Program-made: the position numbers and the translations under genes
Notes under the pieces: generated by a model
Database searches by the model: none
The model's input: only the letters and a program-made list of their open reading frames with translations
What the model was told of the DNA's origin: nothing
Shown: one piece after another, positions 8,714 to 17,915 of the stretch
Position numbering within the stretch: the first letter of the stretch is position 1
Layout: each line of letters starts with the position of its first letter
DNA from: Chengkuizengella sediminis
GTDB taxonomy: Bacteria; Bacillota; Bacilli; Paenibacillales; KCTC-33759
Reading direction: 5' to 3'
Length of the DNA: 64,000 nt
Assembly (NCBI RefSeq): GCF_010078385.1
Contig: NZ_SIJC01000009.1
Location: 1-64,000 of the forward strand

Positions 8714-9883
8714 ATGAATACATTCGTGATGTTATTTGCAAGTATTATTATTGGAGCTTGTATTGGTGGATTAACAAATTACTTAGCGATAAAGATGTTA
8801 TTTTATCCACGAAAAGCACTTTATCTGTTCAAAAAAAAGATTCCCTTCACTCCTGGGTTGATTCCTAAACGAAAAGATGAAATAGCCGTCTCACTTGGTA
8901 GAGTGGTTGGTGATTATCTTGTGACCTCAGAAGGTTTAAGTCAAATGGTAAGCAGTCCTGAGTTTAAAAGAAAAGTAGAATCAAAGTGTAATCAATGGTT
9001 TGATGATTTGTTAAAGCAGGAGGTAAATTTAGAGGATTTAGTTCTGCGATACTGGACCAAAGAGCAGGTGGAAGAATGGAAGGGGAAAAGTTCGGAATGG
9101 GCTTATTCTTTAACGAATAAAGGAATTGAATGGTTATGGGTAGAGAAAAATTGGTCTTCAAAGACATTTGTAGATTTGATTCCAAATTGGAATGACCAGC
9201 AAAAGGAGAAGTGGGCACAAACTGCTACAGATTATATATTGTTTGAAATTGGAAAGGAACTACAGACGGAACGTGGAGATAGGATGTTACAAAATTTAAC
9301 GGGTCAGTTTATGGAACAAGCAGGTGGACTGATGGGAACATTAGCGGGACTTTTTATGGATGGGCAAAAAATAACAACAAAGGTAAAGGCAGTTGTAATA
9401 GAGCAACTTGATTCACCAACGGTAAACAATACATTATATCAGTTTTTTTATCATAAAATTAGTGACTGGGAGAAAAAAGGTCTTTCAGAGTGGATGGATC
9501 AATTTTCAGATCGCGAAGATCATTTAAGTTGGTTAAGAGAAAAAACCAGCGAGGTTTTGAAGTGGGAGGAATGGTTGAATAGGCTATTGGAAAAACCATT
9601 ACAGCCCATTTTACAAAATAATAAACAATCGATTAATAAACAAATTCCGGTTGTGTTAAACTTTTTGTTGGGTCAACTTAGTAAAAACGTAGAACAAATT
9701 GTTTCAGCGATTGAACTGCCACAATTAGTACAGTCAGAAGTTAATAAATTTCCTACGGAACGAGTAGAAGAAATTGTTTTAAGTGTTTCTGGGAAAGAGT
9801 TTAGAGCAATTACATGGTTAGGTGCAGTATTAGGTGGATTGATTGGATTAGTACAATTTGTATTGATCATATCTTATACTTAG
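8714..9883 (+). CDS. yheB: YheB, DUF445 membrane protein
   Basis: 389 residues from ATG at 8714, chosen because a G-rich ribosome site sits at 8700-8706. Earlier in-frame ATG codons lack one. There is one hydrophobic segment near each end ('MLFASIIIGACIGGLTNYLAIKMLF' and 'AVLGGLIGLVQFVLIIS') with a soluble helical middle, typical of DUF445. The motif 'NYLAIKMLFYPR...FTPGLIPKRKDEIA' is characteristic. Function unknown. The yheB-yheA pairing and closeness to yheC/yheD match B. subtilis, but here yheCD is divergent and expanded. Confidence 0.88.
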   Translation: MNTFVMLFASIIIGACIGGLTNYLAIKMLFYPRKALYLFKKKIPFTPGLIPKRKDEIAVSLGRVVGDYLVTSEGLSQMVSSPEFKRKVESKCNQWFDDLLKQEVNLEDLVLRYWTKEQVEEWKGKSSEWAYSLTNKGIEWLWVEKNWSSKTFVDLIPNWNDQQKEKWAQTATDYILFEIGKELQTERGDRMLQNLTGQFMEQAGGLMGTLAGLFMDGQKITTKVKAVVIEQLDSPTVNNTLYQFFYHKISDWEKKGLSEWMDQFSDREDHLSWLREKTSEVLKWEEWLNRLLEKPLQPILQNNKQSINKQIPVVLNFLLGQLSKNVEQIVSAIELPQLVQSEVNKFPTERVEEIVLSVSGKEFRAITWLGAVLGGLIGLVQFVLIISYT

Positions 9884-9909
9884 ACGATATTAAATTAGAG
9901 GAGAGATGA

Positions 9910-10251
9910 ATGAAGATGAATATTTATGATAAAGCTCATGAATTAGCAAAAGCGTTAAAAGAAAGTGATGAAGTAAAACAGTTAGATGAAGTTAGAGCAG
10001 AAATTGAAAAAAATGAGGAAGCAAGTAAGATGCTGCAAGATTTTACAAACATTCAGAACGAATTACAACAAAAAATGATGATAGGTGAACAGCCATCTGA
10101 GGAAGAGATGGGAAAAATTCAAAAATTATATGAAGTACTACAACTAAACCCACTTCTATCTAAATTGTTCGAAACAGAACAGCGAGTAAGTGTGATCATT
10201 CAAGATGTTCATAAGATTATTAATGAACCGTTACAAGGATCAGGGTCATAA
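9910..10251 (+). CDS. yheA: YlbF/YheA-family helical protein
   Basis: 113 residues, almost wholly helical and charged, rich in Glu, Lys and Gln, with no membrane segment. The pattern 'YDKAHELAKALKESDEVKQL...DFTNIQNELQQKMM' is that of the YlbF/YmcA family. Family members act in the Y-complex that aids RNase Y (YlbF, YmcA), while YheA itself is uncharacterised. AGAGGAGAG lies at 9897-9905, and both 9910 and 9916 are possible ATG starts. It follows yheB by 26 bp, so the two are probably co-transcribed. Confidence 0.85.
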   Translation: MKMNIYDKAHELAKALKESDEVKQLDEVRAEIEKNEEASKMLQDFTNIQNELQQKMMIGEQPSEEEMGKIQKLYEVLQLNPLLSKLFETEQRVSVIIQDVHKIINEPLQGSGS

Positions 10252-10365
10252 TCTAGCTGCTCCGTTTTCGTTAGAATAATATTTAAATCAATATCGGGGT
10301 CTAATTATCCCTTTCTTTCATAAAATCTTAATATAGGTTGTACGAATATTAAGGAGCTGGTTCGC

Positions 10366-10638
10366 TTGAAAGGGATCAAACCGATATTAAGTTTGAGTCT
10401 AGCAGTAGGGTTATTAATTTATGCGATTCCTAAACTAGAGGTAGGTCAAGGTTGGACTTTACCAACGATTTTTGCAGTAGTTTGGATTGGGATGGTACTG
10501 TTAATTATTGCTGCACATTTGCATGAAGTACTGGGTGTTGACGAGGAAACGAAAAAAGAGTTGAGAAGAGTGAAACAATATCAACGTTGGAAAAGAGAAC
10601 AGTTGGTTTACGGGAATAAACGAAAAATGATGAGATAA
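10366..10638 (+). CDS. Small two-segment membrane protein, unrecognised
   Basis: 90 residues from TTG at 10366, with AAGGAG nine bases upstream. Two hydrophobic segments (about 5-22 and 31-50) are followed by a strongly basic cytoplasmic tail (KKELRRVKQYQRWKREQLVYGNKRKMMR). I do not recognise the family. A rho-independent terminator follows about 55 bp later, so this is a single gene or the end of the yheBA unit. Confidence 0.7.
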   Translation: MKGIKPILSLSLAVGLLIYAIPKLEVGQGWTLPTIFAVVWIGMVLLIIAAHLHEVLGVDEETKKELRRVKQYQRWKREQLVYGNKRKMMR

Positions 10639-10693
10639 TATATATGCAAGTTTTTCTTGGAAGCTTAACAAAAAGAGAAGTATCTGAAGAAAG

Positions 10694-10728
10694 TCTCTTA
10701 TTCTGTGACATGGAATAAGAGATTTTTT
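10694..10728 (+). terminator. Rho-independent terminator
   Basis: A perfect 10-bp stem (10694-10703 with 10713-10722), a 9-nt loop and six T follow. Confidence 0.85.
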
Positions 10729-10846
10729 AGGCTTTGCACCACTATGAAAAGATGACCAACTGGGGATTTTTATATATACTATATGTAAAGCTTCGTTTTA
10801 GTTAAATACATAGTAAAAATGAATTGATTCTGAGGTGTGATGATTA

Positions 10847-12184
10847 TTGAAAAATATAGAGAATTCAAGTAAAACAAAACATGAACAAATTTTAGAACAC
10901 ATAGAGAGTCTGGAAATAGGAGCAAAGATATCTGTCAGACAGATCGCAAAAGATTTAGAAGTCAGTGAAGGGACGGCATATCGAGCCATTAAAGATGCAG
11001 AGATACAGGGCTTAGTAAGTACTAAAGAACGGATAGGTACCATTAGGATAGAAAAAAAGAATCGAATGAACATTGATCAACTTACCTTTGCTGATGTTGT
11101 AAGCATTGTAGATGGTAGTGTACTCGGAGGCGCTAAAGGATTAGATAAGCCCTTGAATAAATTTGTGATAGGTGCCATGAAATTGGAAGCGATGATGAGG
11201 TATGTTGATCCAGATAGTTTATTAATTGTGGGTAATCGAGATCAAGTACATAAAATTGCATTGGAGCATGGTGCAGGTGTTTTAATAACTGGTGGATTTG
11301 ATGCAAAAAGTGATGTGAAAAAACTTGCAGATCAAATGGAACTACCTTTAATTTCATCTAGTTATGATTCCTTTACAGTAGCTTCTATGATTAATCGAGC
11401 TATTTATGATCGATTAATCAAAAAGAAAATCATGTTAGTTGAAGATATGATTTATGTAAAAAAATCGGATGTTTTTGTTTTGAAAAGTAATCATACAGTA
11501 AAGGATATGCAAGAAATTGCTGAAAAATCTGGACATAGTAGATTTCCAATTGTGGATGAATGGAATCGAGTAATAGGTATGATTACTTCTAAAGATATGA
11601 TTGGTGCTCAAAGAAATCAAACCTTAGATAAATATATGACTAGGAATCCAATTACCGTAAATCTTCAAACCTCTATCACTTCTGCTGCTCATATGATGGT
11701 TTGGGAAGGAATTGAACTATTACCAGTTGTAGATCACCATCGAAAATTACTTGGAGTAATTAGTAGGAAAGATGTTTTACATGCGTTACAGCACCTTCAA
11801 AAACAACCTCAAATGGGAGAAACATTTGAAAATCTCATATGGTCAGGTTTTGAGCAAGAACGTAACGGTGATGGTGTTTTACAGTTTCATGGTGAGGTTA
11901 CCCCTCAGATGACAAGTCAACTAGGAACCGTATCTGAAGGTGTATTAACCACTTTAATGACAAAATCAGCTTATCAGGCCATCAGTGATGTTAAAAAAGG
12001 AGATTATGTATTAGATAATATCTCCACTTATTTTGTAAGACCTTTGCAAATTGATAGTCATATAAAAATATGTCCTGGAATTATAGAAGTCAGTAGAAAG
12101 TTTGCAAAAGTGGAAGTTCAGATATTTCACGAATTGGATTTAATTTGTAAAGCGATGTTAACTGCTCAAATTATTGATTCGTAA
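10847..12184 (+). CDS. ytoI: YtoI: HTH, DRTGG, tandem CBS and hotdog domain protein
   Basis: 445 residues from TTG at 10847. GAGGTG lies upstream, and an in-frame stop at 10838 excludes earlier starts. Order: winged-helix HTH (about 15-65, 'SVRQIAKDLEVSEGTAYRAIKDAEIQGLVST'), DRTGG domain (about 75-185), two CBS domains (about 195-315), and a C-terminal hotdog thioesterase-like domain (about 335-440). The CBS domains usually sense adenylyl nucleotides. The ligand and regulon of YtoI are unknown. Next to ytpI as in B. subtilis, but ytpI is convergent here and the two coding ends overlap by 14 bp. Confidence 0.88.
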   Translation: MKNIENSSKTKHEQILEHIESLEIGAKISVRQIAKDLEVSEGTAYRAIKDAEIQGLVSTKERIGTIRIEKKNRMNIDQLTFADVVSIVDGSVLGGAKGLDKPLNKFVIGAMKLEAMMRYVDPDSLLIVGNRDQVHKIALEHGAGVLITGGFDAKSDVKKLADQMELPLISSSYDSFTVASMINRAIYDRLIKKKIMLVEDMIYVKKSDVFVLKSNHTVKDMQEIAEKSGHSRFPIVDEWNRVIGMITSKDMIGAQRNQTLDKYMTRNPITVNLQTSITSAAHMMVWEGIELLPVVDHHRKLLGVISRKDVLHALQHLQKQPQMGETFENLIWSGFEQERNGDGVLQFHGEVTPQMTSQLGTVSEGVLTTLMTKSAYQAISDVKKGDYVLDNISTYFVRPLQIDSHIKICPGIIEVSRKFAKVEVQIFHELDLICKAMLTAQIIDS

Positions 12185-12467
12185 ACTTCATAATGTGTAC
12201 ATGATTGCGGATGCCACCGTATATATTAGCTAAACCTAACAACAAGAATAGAATACCCACAATGAAGCGGGGCCAAGTGAACTCAAATAGAAATAACTGT
12301 ATACTAGCAATGGTTATTAATACTACTCCTATACTCATGTTCATGCGTGATCTCATCAGTCCTTGTTGTTTGGCATCCTTTGTACGCCTTGCCCTCATAC
12401 TGAAATAAAAGGAAAGCCATGCTGATACTAATACAATAATGTAAGGTATGTAATTGAGAAAATTCAT
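12171..12467 (-). CDS. ytpI: YtpI-like small membrane protein
   Basis: 98 residues with three hydrophobic segments (about 5-22, 45-62 and 68-88) and a basic loop 'RARRTKDAKQQGLMRSRMN' between the first two. Length, topology and position beside ytoI fit YtpI. Function unknown. Its 3' end overlaps that of ytoI, so antisense pairing of the two transcripts is possible. Confidence 0.75.
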   Translation of the reverse strand: MNFLNYIPYIIVLVSAWLSFYFSMRARRTKDAKQQGLMRSRMNMSIGVVLITIASIQLFLFEFTWPRFIVGILFLLLGLANIYGGIRNHVHIMKFTNQ

Positions 12468-12574
12468 TTGTTCATCTCCATATTCTGTTTTGAAGAACTT
12501 TTATTACTATATGACAACTATTGTATCAAAAAAAGCAGGCACAACTCAATTCAAAACATATACTTGCTTTCTCT

Positions 12575-13075
12575 TTAAGACTCTGGATTAAACTCTTCAA
12601 CAGTAATCCAAAAGGTTACCTCTCCGTAAACAATGAACATATACTGTATTTCAACAACATAATCCTTTTTATGAACATTAAGATAGGTTTTTCGACCATA
12701 TAACTGTCTGACATAATCGGGGTCTTTATAGATGATCGAAACTTGCTTCCCTTTTAATACTTTTAAGTCATCACTTACTTCATCTTTTATATCATTTTTT
12801 ATAAGATCATCAAGTGGTTCTCTTTCTATATTTTCTTGAATTTTAATAATAATAGAATGAATCACTGCGTTTGAATTTTTATATTTCTCTAACCCTTCAA
12901 TTTTTGACAATAAATCTTTATTTTCTTGTCGGATCGTTTCGTTGATTTTAAACATCTCTTGCATATTGTGCTGGTATATAATCATATAAGCAGCTGCCCC
13001 AATGATCATACCTGATACAATGAGAGCAAAGGCTTGCATATATTTTAAAAATCTTGTGATCGACGGAACTCTCAA
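12575..13075 (-). CDS. ytrI: Sporulation membrane protein YtrI
   Basis: 166 residues. One transmembrane segment near residues 13-33 is followed by a coiled stretch ('FKINETIRQENKDLLSKIEGLEKYK') and an extracytoplasmic or intermembrane domain. It starts inside the last codons of ytrH (4-bp overlap). YtrH and YtrI are sigma-E-controlled sporulation proteins in B. subtilis, needed for efficient sporulation. The nrnA gene normally found between ytpI and ytrH is absent here. Confidence 0.82.
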   Translation of the reverse strand: MRVPSITRFLKYMQAFALIVSGMIIGAAAYMIIYQHNMQEMFKINETIRQENKDLLSKIEGLEKYKNSNAVIHSIIIKIQENIEREPLDDLIKNDIKDEVSDDLKVLKGKQVSIIYKDPDYVRQLYGRKTYLNVHKKDYVVEIQYMFIVYGEVTFWITVEEFNPES

Positions 13076-13404
13076 GAGGAATTTCCCCCATTACTTAACC
13101 ACAGCATGAGCGTTGTACCTGATTGAGCACCTATAAAGGCACTGATAATTTGTAATATTTGTTTAATTGCAGGTGAAAGATGGCCATCCACGACATTACT
13201 TTCTATTAGACGGAGTGGATCAATCGTTCCTCCTATGGCCACAACAACTGCCCATATTTTCACGTTTTTTGCTACTTCTTGCATCGTAAATGAAGGTGGC
13301 TGTAAAGTGAGTGTAGCAGCTATTCCTGCTAATAAACTAGCACCAAGCACAACGCCAAAAGCAATCATATAATCTGTAATCATTTTAGTTAATAAATTCC
13401 CCAT
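13072..13404 (-). CDS. ytrH: Sporulation membrane protein YtrH
   Basis: 110 residues with three hydrophobic segments ('MIAFGVVLGASLLAGIAATL', 'IWAVVVAIGGTIDPL', 'IISAFIGAQSGTTLMLWL'). Matches YtrH by sequence style, size and its partner ytrI. ATG with GAAAGGAAG upstream. A near-consensus sigma-E promoter lies about 85 bp upstream, supporting mother-cell expression. Confidence 0.85.
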   Translation of the reverse strand: MGNLLTKMITDYMIAFGVVLGASLLAGIAATLTLQPPSFTMQEVAKNVKIWAVVVAIGGTIDPLRLIESNVVDGHLSPAIKQILQIISAFIGAQSGTTLMLWLSNGGNSS

Positions 13405-13486
13405 TGTGATACTTCCTTTCTATTCATAAAGGAAAGCACAACTTTCCATTTAATTTTGGATGATGTTATACAAGCCCTCCTATATT

Positions 13487-13514
13487 AATGTATGGGGTGA
13501 GTTAAATGAATTAT
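13487..13514 (-). promoter_or_regulatory. Sigma-E-type promoter of ytrHI
   Basis: Read leftward: ATA (13514-13512), a 17-bp spacer, then CATACATT (13494-13487), close to the sigma-E consensus ATA-N16/18-CATACANT. The leader also contains a 6-bp hairpin (13431-13447). Confidence 0.7.
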
Positions 13515-13662
13515 GCTAAAATAGGTTGAAGAGATTTAAGAAATGTTAAACATTTTTTTTTAATGAAGGTATTTATTCGCCTTTTTTCGAACATATGTTT
13601 TATGTAAGGTGCTTTGTTATGTTAAAATGAAGATAAACAACTAGATTTGAGATGCATTAAAA

Positions 13663-13970
13663 TGCAAGTTCAAGAAGTTCAGTTTTCAGCACTGAGAAGT
13701 TTGTACGACATAGAAGCCAGTCTTTTTCGGGGTCCCCGAAAAGTGTTAGGACTACACTACAAAGATCTTCTTCACTTTTTGGGGTGTAGCAAGTGTAGTG
13801 ATTGGTTACATGAGCACCGGACTTCAAATGTGAGTGCAAGATTCGATGTCGAAGTCGCCCCCTTTAGCCACTTCGTGATCACTACTTAAAACCAGTCACT
13901 TCCATGTGACAAATATAGTACCAGCACGTCCTGTGCTGGCAAAAGGGGACTTTTTGAACAACCTCTATTA
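13663..13970 (-). repeat. Interspersed structured repeat, copy A (reverse orientation)
   Basis: About 305 bp between the ytrH leader and dnaE. Read on the minus strand it begins TAATAGAGGTTGTTCAAA and ends in TTCTCAGTGCTGAAAAC. It holds several hairpins: CCAGCAC/GTGCTGG, GTCAC/GTGAC, and an almost perfect CTTTTTCGGGGTCCCCGAAAAG palindrome at 13722-13743. Similar to 21522-21708 and 23959-24260. It ends directly against the dnaE ribosome site. The open frame over it (13647-13889) is not considered a gene. Confidence 0.85.
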
Positions 13971-13985
13971 AGGAGCGTTAGAAAA

Positions 13986-16900
13986 ATGGAAAGGTTTACT
14001 CACCTACACGTACATAGTGAATATAGTTTATTGGATGGAGCAGCTCGAATCGAGCACTTAACAAAAAGAGCGTCCGAATTATCCATGAACGCACTTGCAT
14101 TAACTGATCATGGCGTGATGTATGGAGCACTCCCATTTTATAAATCATGTCTAAAAAATAATATAAAACCCATCATTGGTTGTGAGGTGTATTTCACGGC
14201 TGAATCTTTGCATGAAAAAAAATCTAGAAAAGAGAGTCCGATATATCATCTGATTCTGTTATGCAAAAATGAAAAGGGTTATCAAAACCTAATGAAAATT
14301 TGTTCGATTGCACATCTCAAAGGGCATCATTATAAACCTAGAATTGATGAGCAACATTTAAAAAAGCATGCAGAGGGACTCATTTGTTTGAGCGCTTGTT
14401 TAGGAGGAGAAGTTTCACAACATTTACTTCATGAAGAGTGGGGTAAAGCTAAAAAGGCAGCCGACCGTTATCATCGTATATTTGGAGAGGATTTTTACCT
14501 AGAGATCCAGGACCATGGGATTTTTGAACAGAAAAAAGTGATGAATAACATGATCAAACTGAGTCGTGACACGGGTATTCAATTAGTAGCAACAAATGAT
14601 GTCCACTACATTCAACAAGAGGACTATTCTGTACAGGATGTTCTAATTTGTATTGGTACTGGTAAAACATTAGAAGATTCACACAGAATGAAGTTTCAAA
14701 CAGATCAATTATATCTTAAAAGTCAATCTGAGATGAATGATTTATTTTCATTTGTTCCTGAAGCGATCCATAATACAAAAGTAATAGAAAATAAATGTAA
14801 TCTGCAGTTAAATTTAGGAGCGTCTATTTTACCCCAATATGCACCAATACCCGAGGGATTTAACTCACATACTTATTTGAACCATCTTTGTGAAGAAGGT
14901 TTACTAAAAAGATATCAAGGGTTACTGGAATGGGAGGATCCATCCTTTCAGGCAGAAGTTAAAGAAAGACTGGACTATGAACTTCGTGTCATTCAAAACA
15001 TGGGGTATTCGGATTATTTTTTAATCGTTTGGGATTTTATTCGTTTCGCACATGAAAAAAATATCATGACTGGGCCTGGAAGAGGTTCTTCTGCGGGCAG
15101 CTTAGTCGCCTATGTTTTAAACATAACGAATGTAGATCCAATACGTTATGAGCTATTATTTGAACGATTTTTAAATCCAGAAAGAATTTCTATGCCAGAT
15201 ATTGATATTGATTTTAGCGATGAACGACGGGAAGAAGTCATTGATTATGTTGTACAAAAATATGGTTCAGAACATGTAGCCCAAATTATCACTTTCGGTA
15301 CAATGGCGGCAAAAGCCGCTGTAAGAGACGTTGGTAGAGTACTAAACTTTCCTTATCAAGAAGTGGATAAAACAGCAAAAATGATTCCAAATCAGCTTGG
15401 AATCACTATTGATAAAGCAATTTCTTATAATCCTGATCTAAAAAGCGCCTATGAAAAAAACGAGAAAATTTACGAACTTTTAAATATGGCATCTAAAGTA
15501 GAAGGATTTCCTAGACATGCATCTACACACGCAGCGGGTGTTGTCATATCTAAAGAACCTTTAACAAATTACGCTCCTCTACAGGATGGAACGGATCAAA
15601 TCCCTCTAACTCAATATCCTATGGAGCAGCTTGAATCTATTGGATTGTTAAAGATGGATTTTTTAGGTCTGCGTACATTATCTATTATTGAAAGAACGCT
15701 GGATTGGATCAAAAAACAGGTTAATGTTGATATAGATCTACAAAAATTAAATGTAAATGATGCAACAACATATGAGATGTTAAGCAAAGGGGAAACAACA
15801 GGTATCTTTCAATTAGAATCATCGGGTGTACGTCGTGTTCTAAAAGATTTAAAACCTTCAGAATTTGAGGATATTATTTCTGTTCTAGCCTTGTATCGTC
15901 CAGGACCAATGGAGTTTATCCCTAAATATATTCAAGGTAAACATAAAAAAATCAAGGTAGAATACCCACACTCCTCTCTCAAAACTATATTATCTGACAC
16001 GTATGGCATTATCGTGTATCAAGAGCAGATTATGCAAATTGCATCAAAGATGGCAGGTTTTAGTCTGGGAGAAGCGGATCTTCTTAGACGAGCTGTATCT
16101 AAAAAGAAAAGGGAAGAGTTAGTTAAGCAACGAGAGGCCTTTGTAACAGGATCTATAAATCAAGGGTATGCTGAAACAGATGCGAATAAAGTCTATGATA
16201 TGATCGTTCGATTTGCAGATTATGGATTTCCAAGGGCTCATGCAACTGCTTACGGAGTATTAGCATTTCAAACGGCTTATTTAAAGGCTCATTATCCAGT
16301 ACAGTTTATGTCTGCTATGTTAACTTCTGTAATTGGAAATCAGGGGAAATTAGCTGAATATATTGATGAATGTCGAAGAATGAAAATTAAAGTATTACCT
16401 CCAGATGTAAATGAAAGTGATATTTTGTTTACACCAGTTAAGGATCAAAACTCCAATGATCAATGGAAGGGTGCTATTCGATTTGGATTGGCCGCGATTA
16501 AAAATGTAGGAACAACAGCAATGAAATCTATAATTAATGAAAGACAAAGTTCGCCGTTTGAAGACTTGTTGGATTTTTGTCAGAAAGTGGACTCAAAGGC
16601 ATGTAATACAAGGGTAGTAGAATCGCTCATTTTAAGTGGAGCTTTTGATTTTCTTCCAGGTCATCGTGCTCAATTGTTAGCCATGTTAGATGAAACGATG
16701 GATGCTGCAGTGAAATGGAAAAAAGAAAGAGAAGATCTACAAATTCATCTATTTGGATTAACTGAGGAAATGAACTGGACCATAGATTATCCAGAGGTTT
16801 TGGCCTTTACAGAAACACAAAGGCTAGAACAAGAAAAAGAAATGTTAGGTTTATTCGTTTCCGGACATCCACTTGATGCATATCAAGGAAAAATAGCCAA

Positions 16901-17498
16901 TTTAAATACAAATGAGATACATCTAATGGGTGAGTTGAAGGAAAATACCATTGCTCGAGTTGTAGGTATGATTATATCATCTAGAATGATATTAACAAAA
17001 AAAGGTCAACAGATGGCCTTTATGGAATTAGAGGATCGTATCACTAAATTAGAAGCAATTATTTTTCCTGAAACTTGGAAAAAATATGGGGAAAACATTG
17101 AAAAAGGGAAAATTGTGTATTTAGAAGGAAAAATACAACATCAAGATGAAGGGATAAAACTATTAGTACATCGTGTTGTTCCAATAGATGACATCAGCGA
17201 AAAGTTTTTTGTCAAAGAAAGTCCTAAACAGGACTACTCTGAGAAAAGGGAAAAAAATAAACTGAATAATAAACAGCATGTATACATTAAGATTATGGAA
17301 ATGAATCAAAGTGCCGAAAAACTAGTGAAATTAAAAAAAATGCTGAAAAAACATACAGGCCCTCTTGAAGTCATATTATTTTATGAACAAACCCATAAGA
17401 TCGTAGCATTAAATGAATCATTTAATATAAAACCTTCACAAGAGCTTTTTACAGCTATTGAAGCATTCTTAGGGAAAGGAACAGTAAAAGTGAGATAA
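13986..17498 (+). CDS. dnaE: DNA polymerase III alpha subunit DnaE
   Basis: 1170 residues. Order: PHP domain at the N-terminus ('HLHVHSEYSLLDG', 'ALTDHGVMYG'), polymerase core with catalytic acidic motif 'MPDIDIDFSDERREEVIDYV' near residue 400 and 'GPGRGSSAGSLVAY' before it, then tandem HhH and OB-fold regions ('RVVGMIISSRMILTKKGQQMAFMELED' near 980). In Bacillales this is the second replicative polymerase beside PolC, acting in primer extension on the lagging strand. ATG with AAGGAGCG (13971-13978) upstream. Repeat copy A abuts the ribosome site, so the repeat forms most of the leader. Confidence 0.95.
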   Translation: MERFTHLHVHSEYSLLDGAARIEHLTKRASELSMNALALTDHGVMYGALPFYKSCLKNNIKPIIGCEVYFTAESLHEKKSRKESPIYHLILLCKNEKGYQNLMKICSIAHLKGHHYKPRIDEQHLKKHAEGLICLSACLGGEVSQHLLHEEWGKAKKAADRYHRIFGEDFYLEIQDHGIFEQKKVMNNMIKLSRDTGIQLVATNDVHYIQQEDYSVQDVLICIGTGKTLEDSHRMKFQTDQLYLKSQSEMNDLFSFVPEAIHNTKVIENKCNLQLNLGASILPQYAPIPEGFNSHTYLNHLCEEGLLKRYQGLLEWEDPSFQAEVKERLDYELRVIQNMGYSDYFLIVWDFIRFAHEKNIMTGPGRGSSAGSLVAYVLNITNVDPIRYELLFERFLNPERISMPDIDIDFSDERREEVIDYVVQKYGSEHVAQIITFGTMAAKAAVRDVGRVLNFPYQEVDKTAKMIPNQLGITIDKAISYNPDLKSAYEKNEKIYELLNMASKVEGFPRHASTHAAGVVISKEPLTNYAPLQDGTDQIPLTQYPMEQLESIGLLKMDFLGLRTLSIIERTLDWIKKQVNVDIDLQKLNVNDATTYEMLSKGETTGIFQLESSGVRRVLKDLKPSEFEDIISVLALYRPGPMEFIPKYIQGKHKKIKVEYPHSSLKTILSDTYGIIVYQEQIMQIASKMAGFSLGEADLLRRAVSKKKREELVKQREAFVTGSINQGYAETDANKVYDMIVRFADYGFPRAHATAYGVLAFQTAYLKAHYPVQFMSAMLTSVIGNQGKLAEYIDECRRMKIKVLPPDVNESDILFTPVKDQNSNDQWKGAIRFGLAAIKNVGTTAMKSIINERQSSPFEDLLDFCQKVDSKACNTRVVESLILSGAFDFLPGHRAQLLAMLDETMDAAVKWKKEREDLQIHLFGLTEEMNWTIDYPEVLAFTETQRLEQEKEMLGLFVSGHPLDAYQGKIANLNTNEIHLMGELKENTIARVVGMIISSRMILTKKGQQMAFMELEDRITKLEAIIFPETWKKYGENIEKGKIVYLEGKIQHQDEGIKLLVHRVVPIDDISEKFFVKESPKQDYSEKREKNKLNNKQHVYIKIMEMNQSAEKLVKLKKMLKKHTGPLEVILFYEQTHKIVALNESFNIKPSQELFTAIEAFLGKGTVKVR

Positions 17499-17651
17499 TT
17501 GGGTATCATAAAACAAATCACATATTGATCATTTTTCATCTCTTTACAATTCGTAAAATCTAGGATAAGCTTTGTTATGGGGAAGGATAAGGTTAATCGT
17601 GATACTTTAATCAATAACAAACATTACAAACAAATTCAGGAGGTTTCATTC

Positions 17652-17840
17652 ATGTGGACAGTAATTTATATTGTACCTACTGAAAAAAAGGCTGAACGAT
17701 TAAAGGATAACCTGACTACCGAAGGTTTTTTTGTGAAAATTAAATCAAGCGGATTATCCAAAAATCAATTTGAAATATTGGTCCCTGAGGGAGAAGTGGA
17801 AGAAGTGCAGGAGGTACTGAGTACCCTGCTTCACAAATAA
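17652..17840 (+). CDS. Small DUF2007-like protein
   Basis: 62 residues from ATG at 17652, fixed by a perfect AGGAGG at 17638-17643. The longer in-frame start at 17577 has none. One alpha/beta unit is seen: 'MWTVIYIVPTEKKAERLKDNLTTEGF', then 'QFEILVPEGEVEEVQEVL'. It resembles small putative signal-transducing DUF2007-type proteins. Related proteins next to dnaE in Paenibacillus are, as I recall, sometimes mislabelled glutamate decarboxylase. Function unknown. Confidence 0.72.
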   Translation: MWTVIYIVPTEKKAERLKDNLTTEGFFVKIKSSGLSKNQFEILVPEGEVEEVQEVLSTLLHK

Positions 17841-17915
17841 CCACAATACATACATGTTTGTTTAACCTTATAAAAATGAGCGCTAAAAAATAAAACGCCT
17901 TGTGAGGTGTAATAA

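Noticed and set aside
13647..13889. 80-codon open frame in repeat copy A
   Set aside because: The frame is not kept in copies B and C, has no ribosome site, and lies over conserved hairpins.
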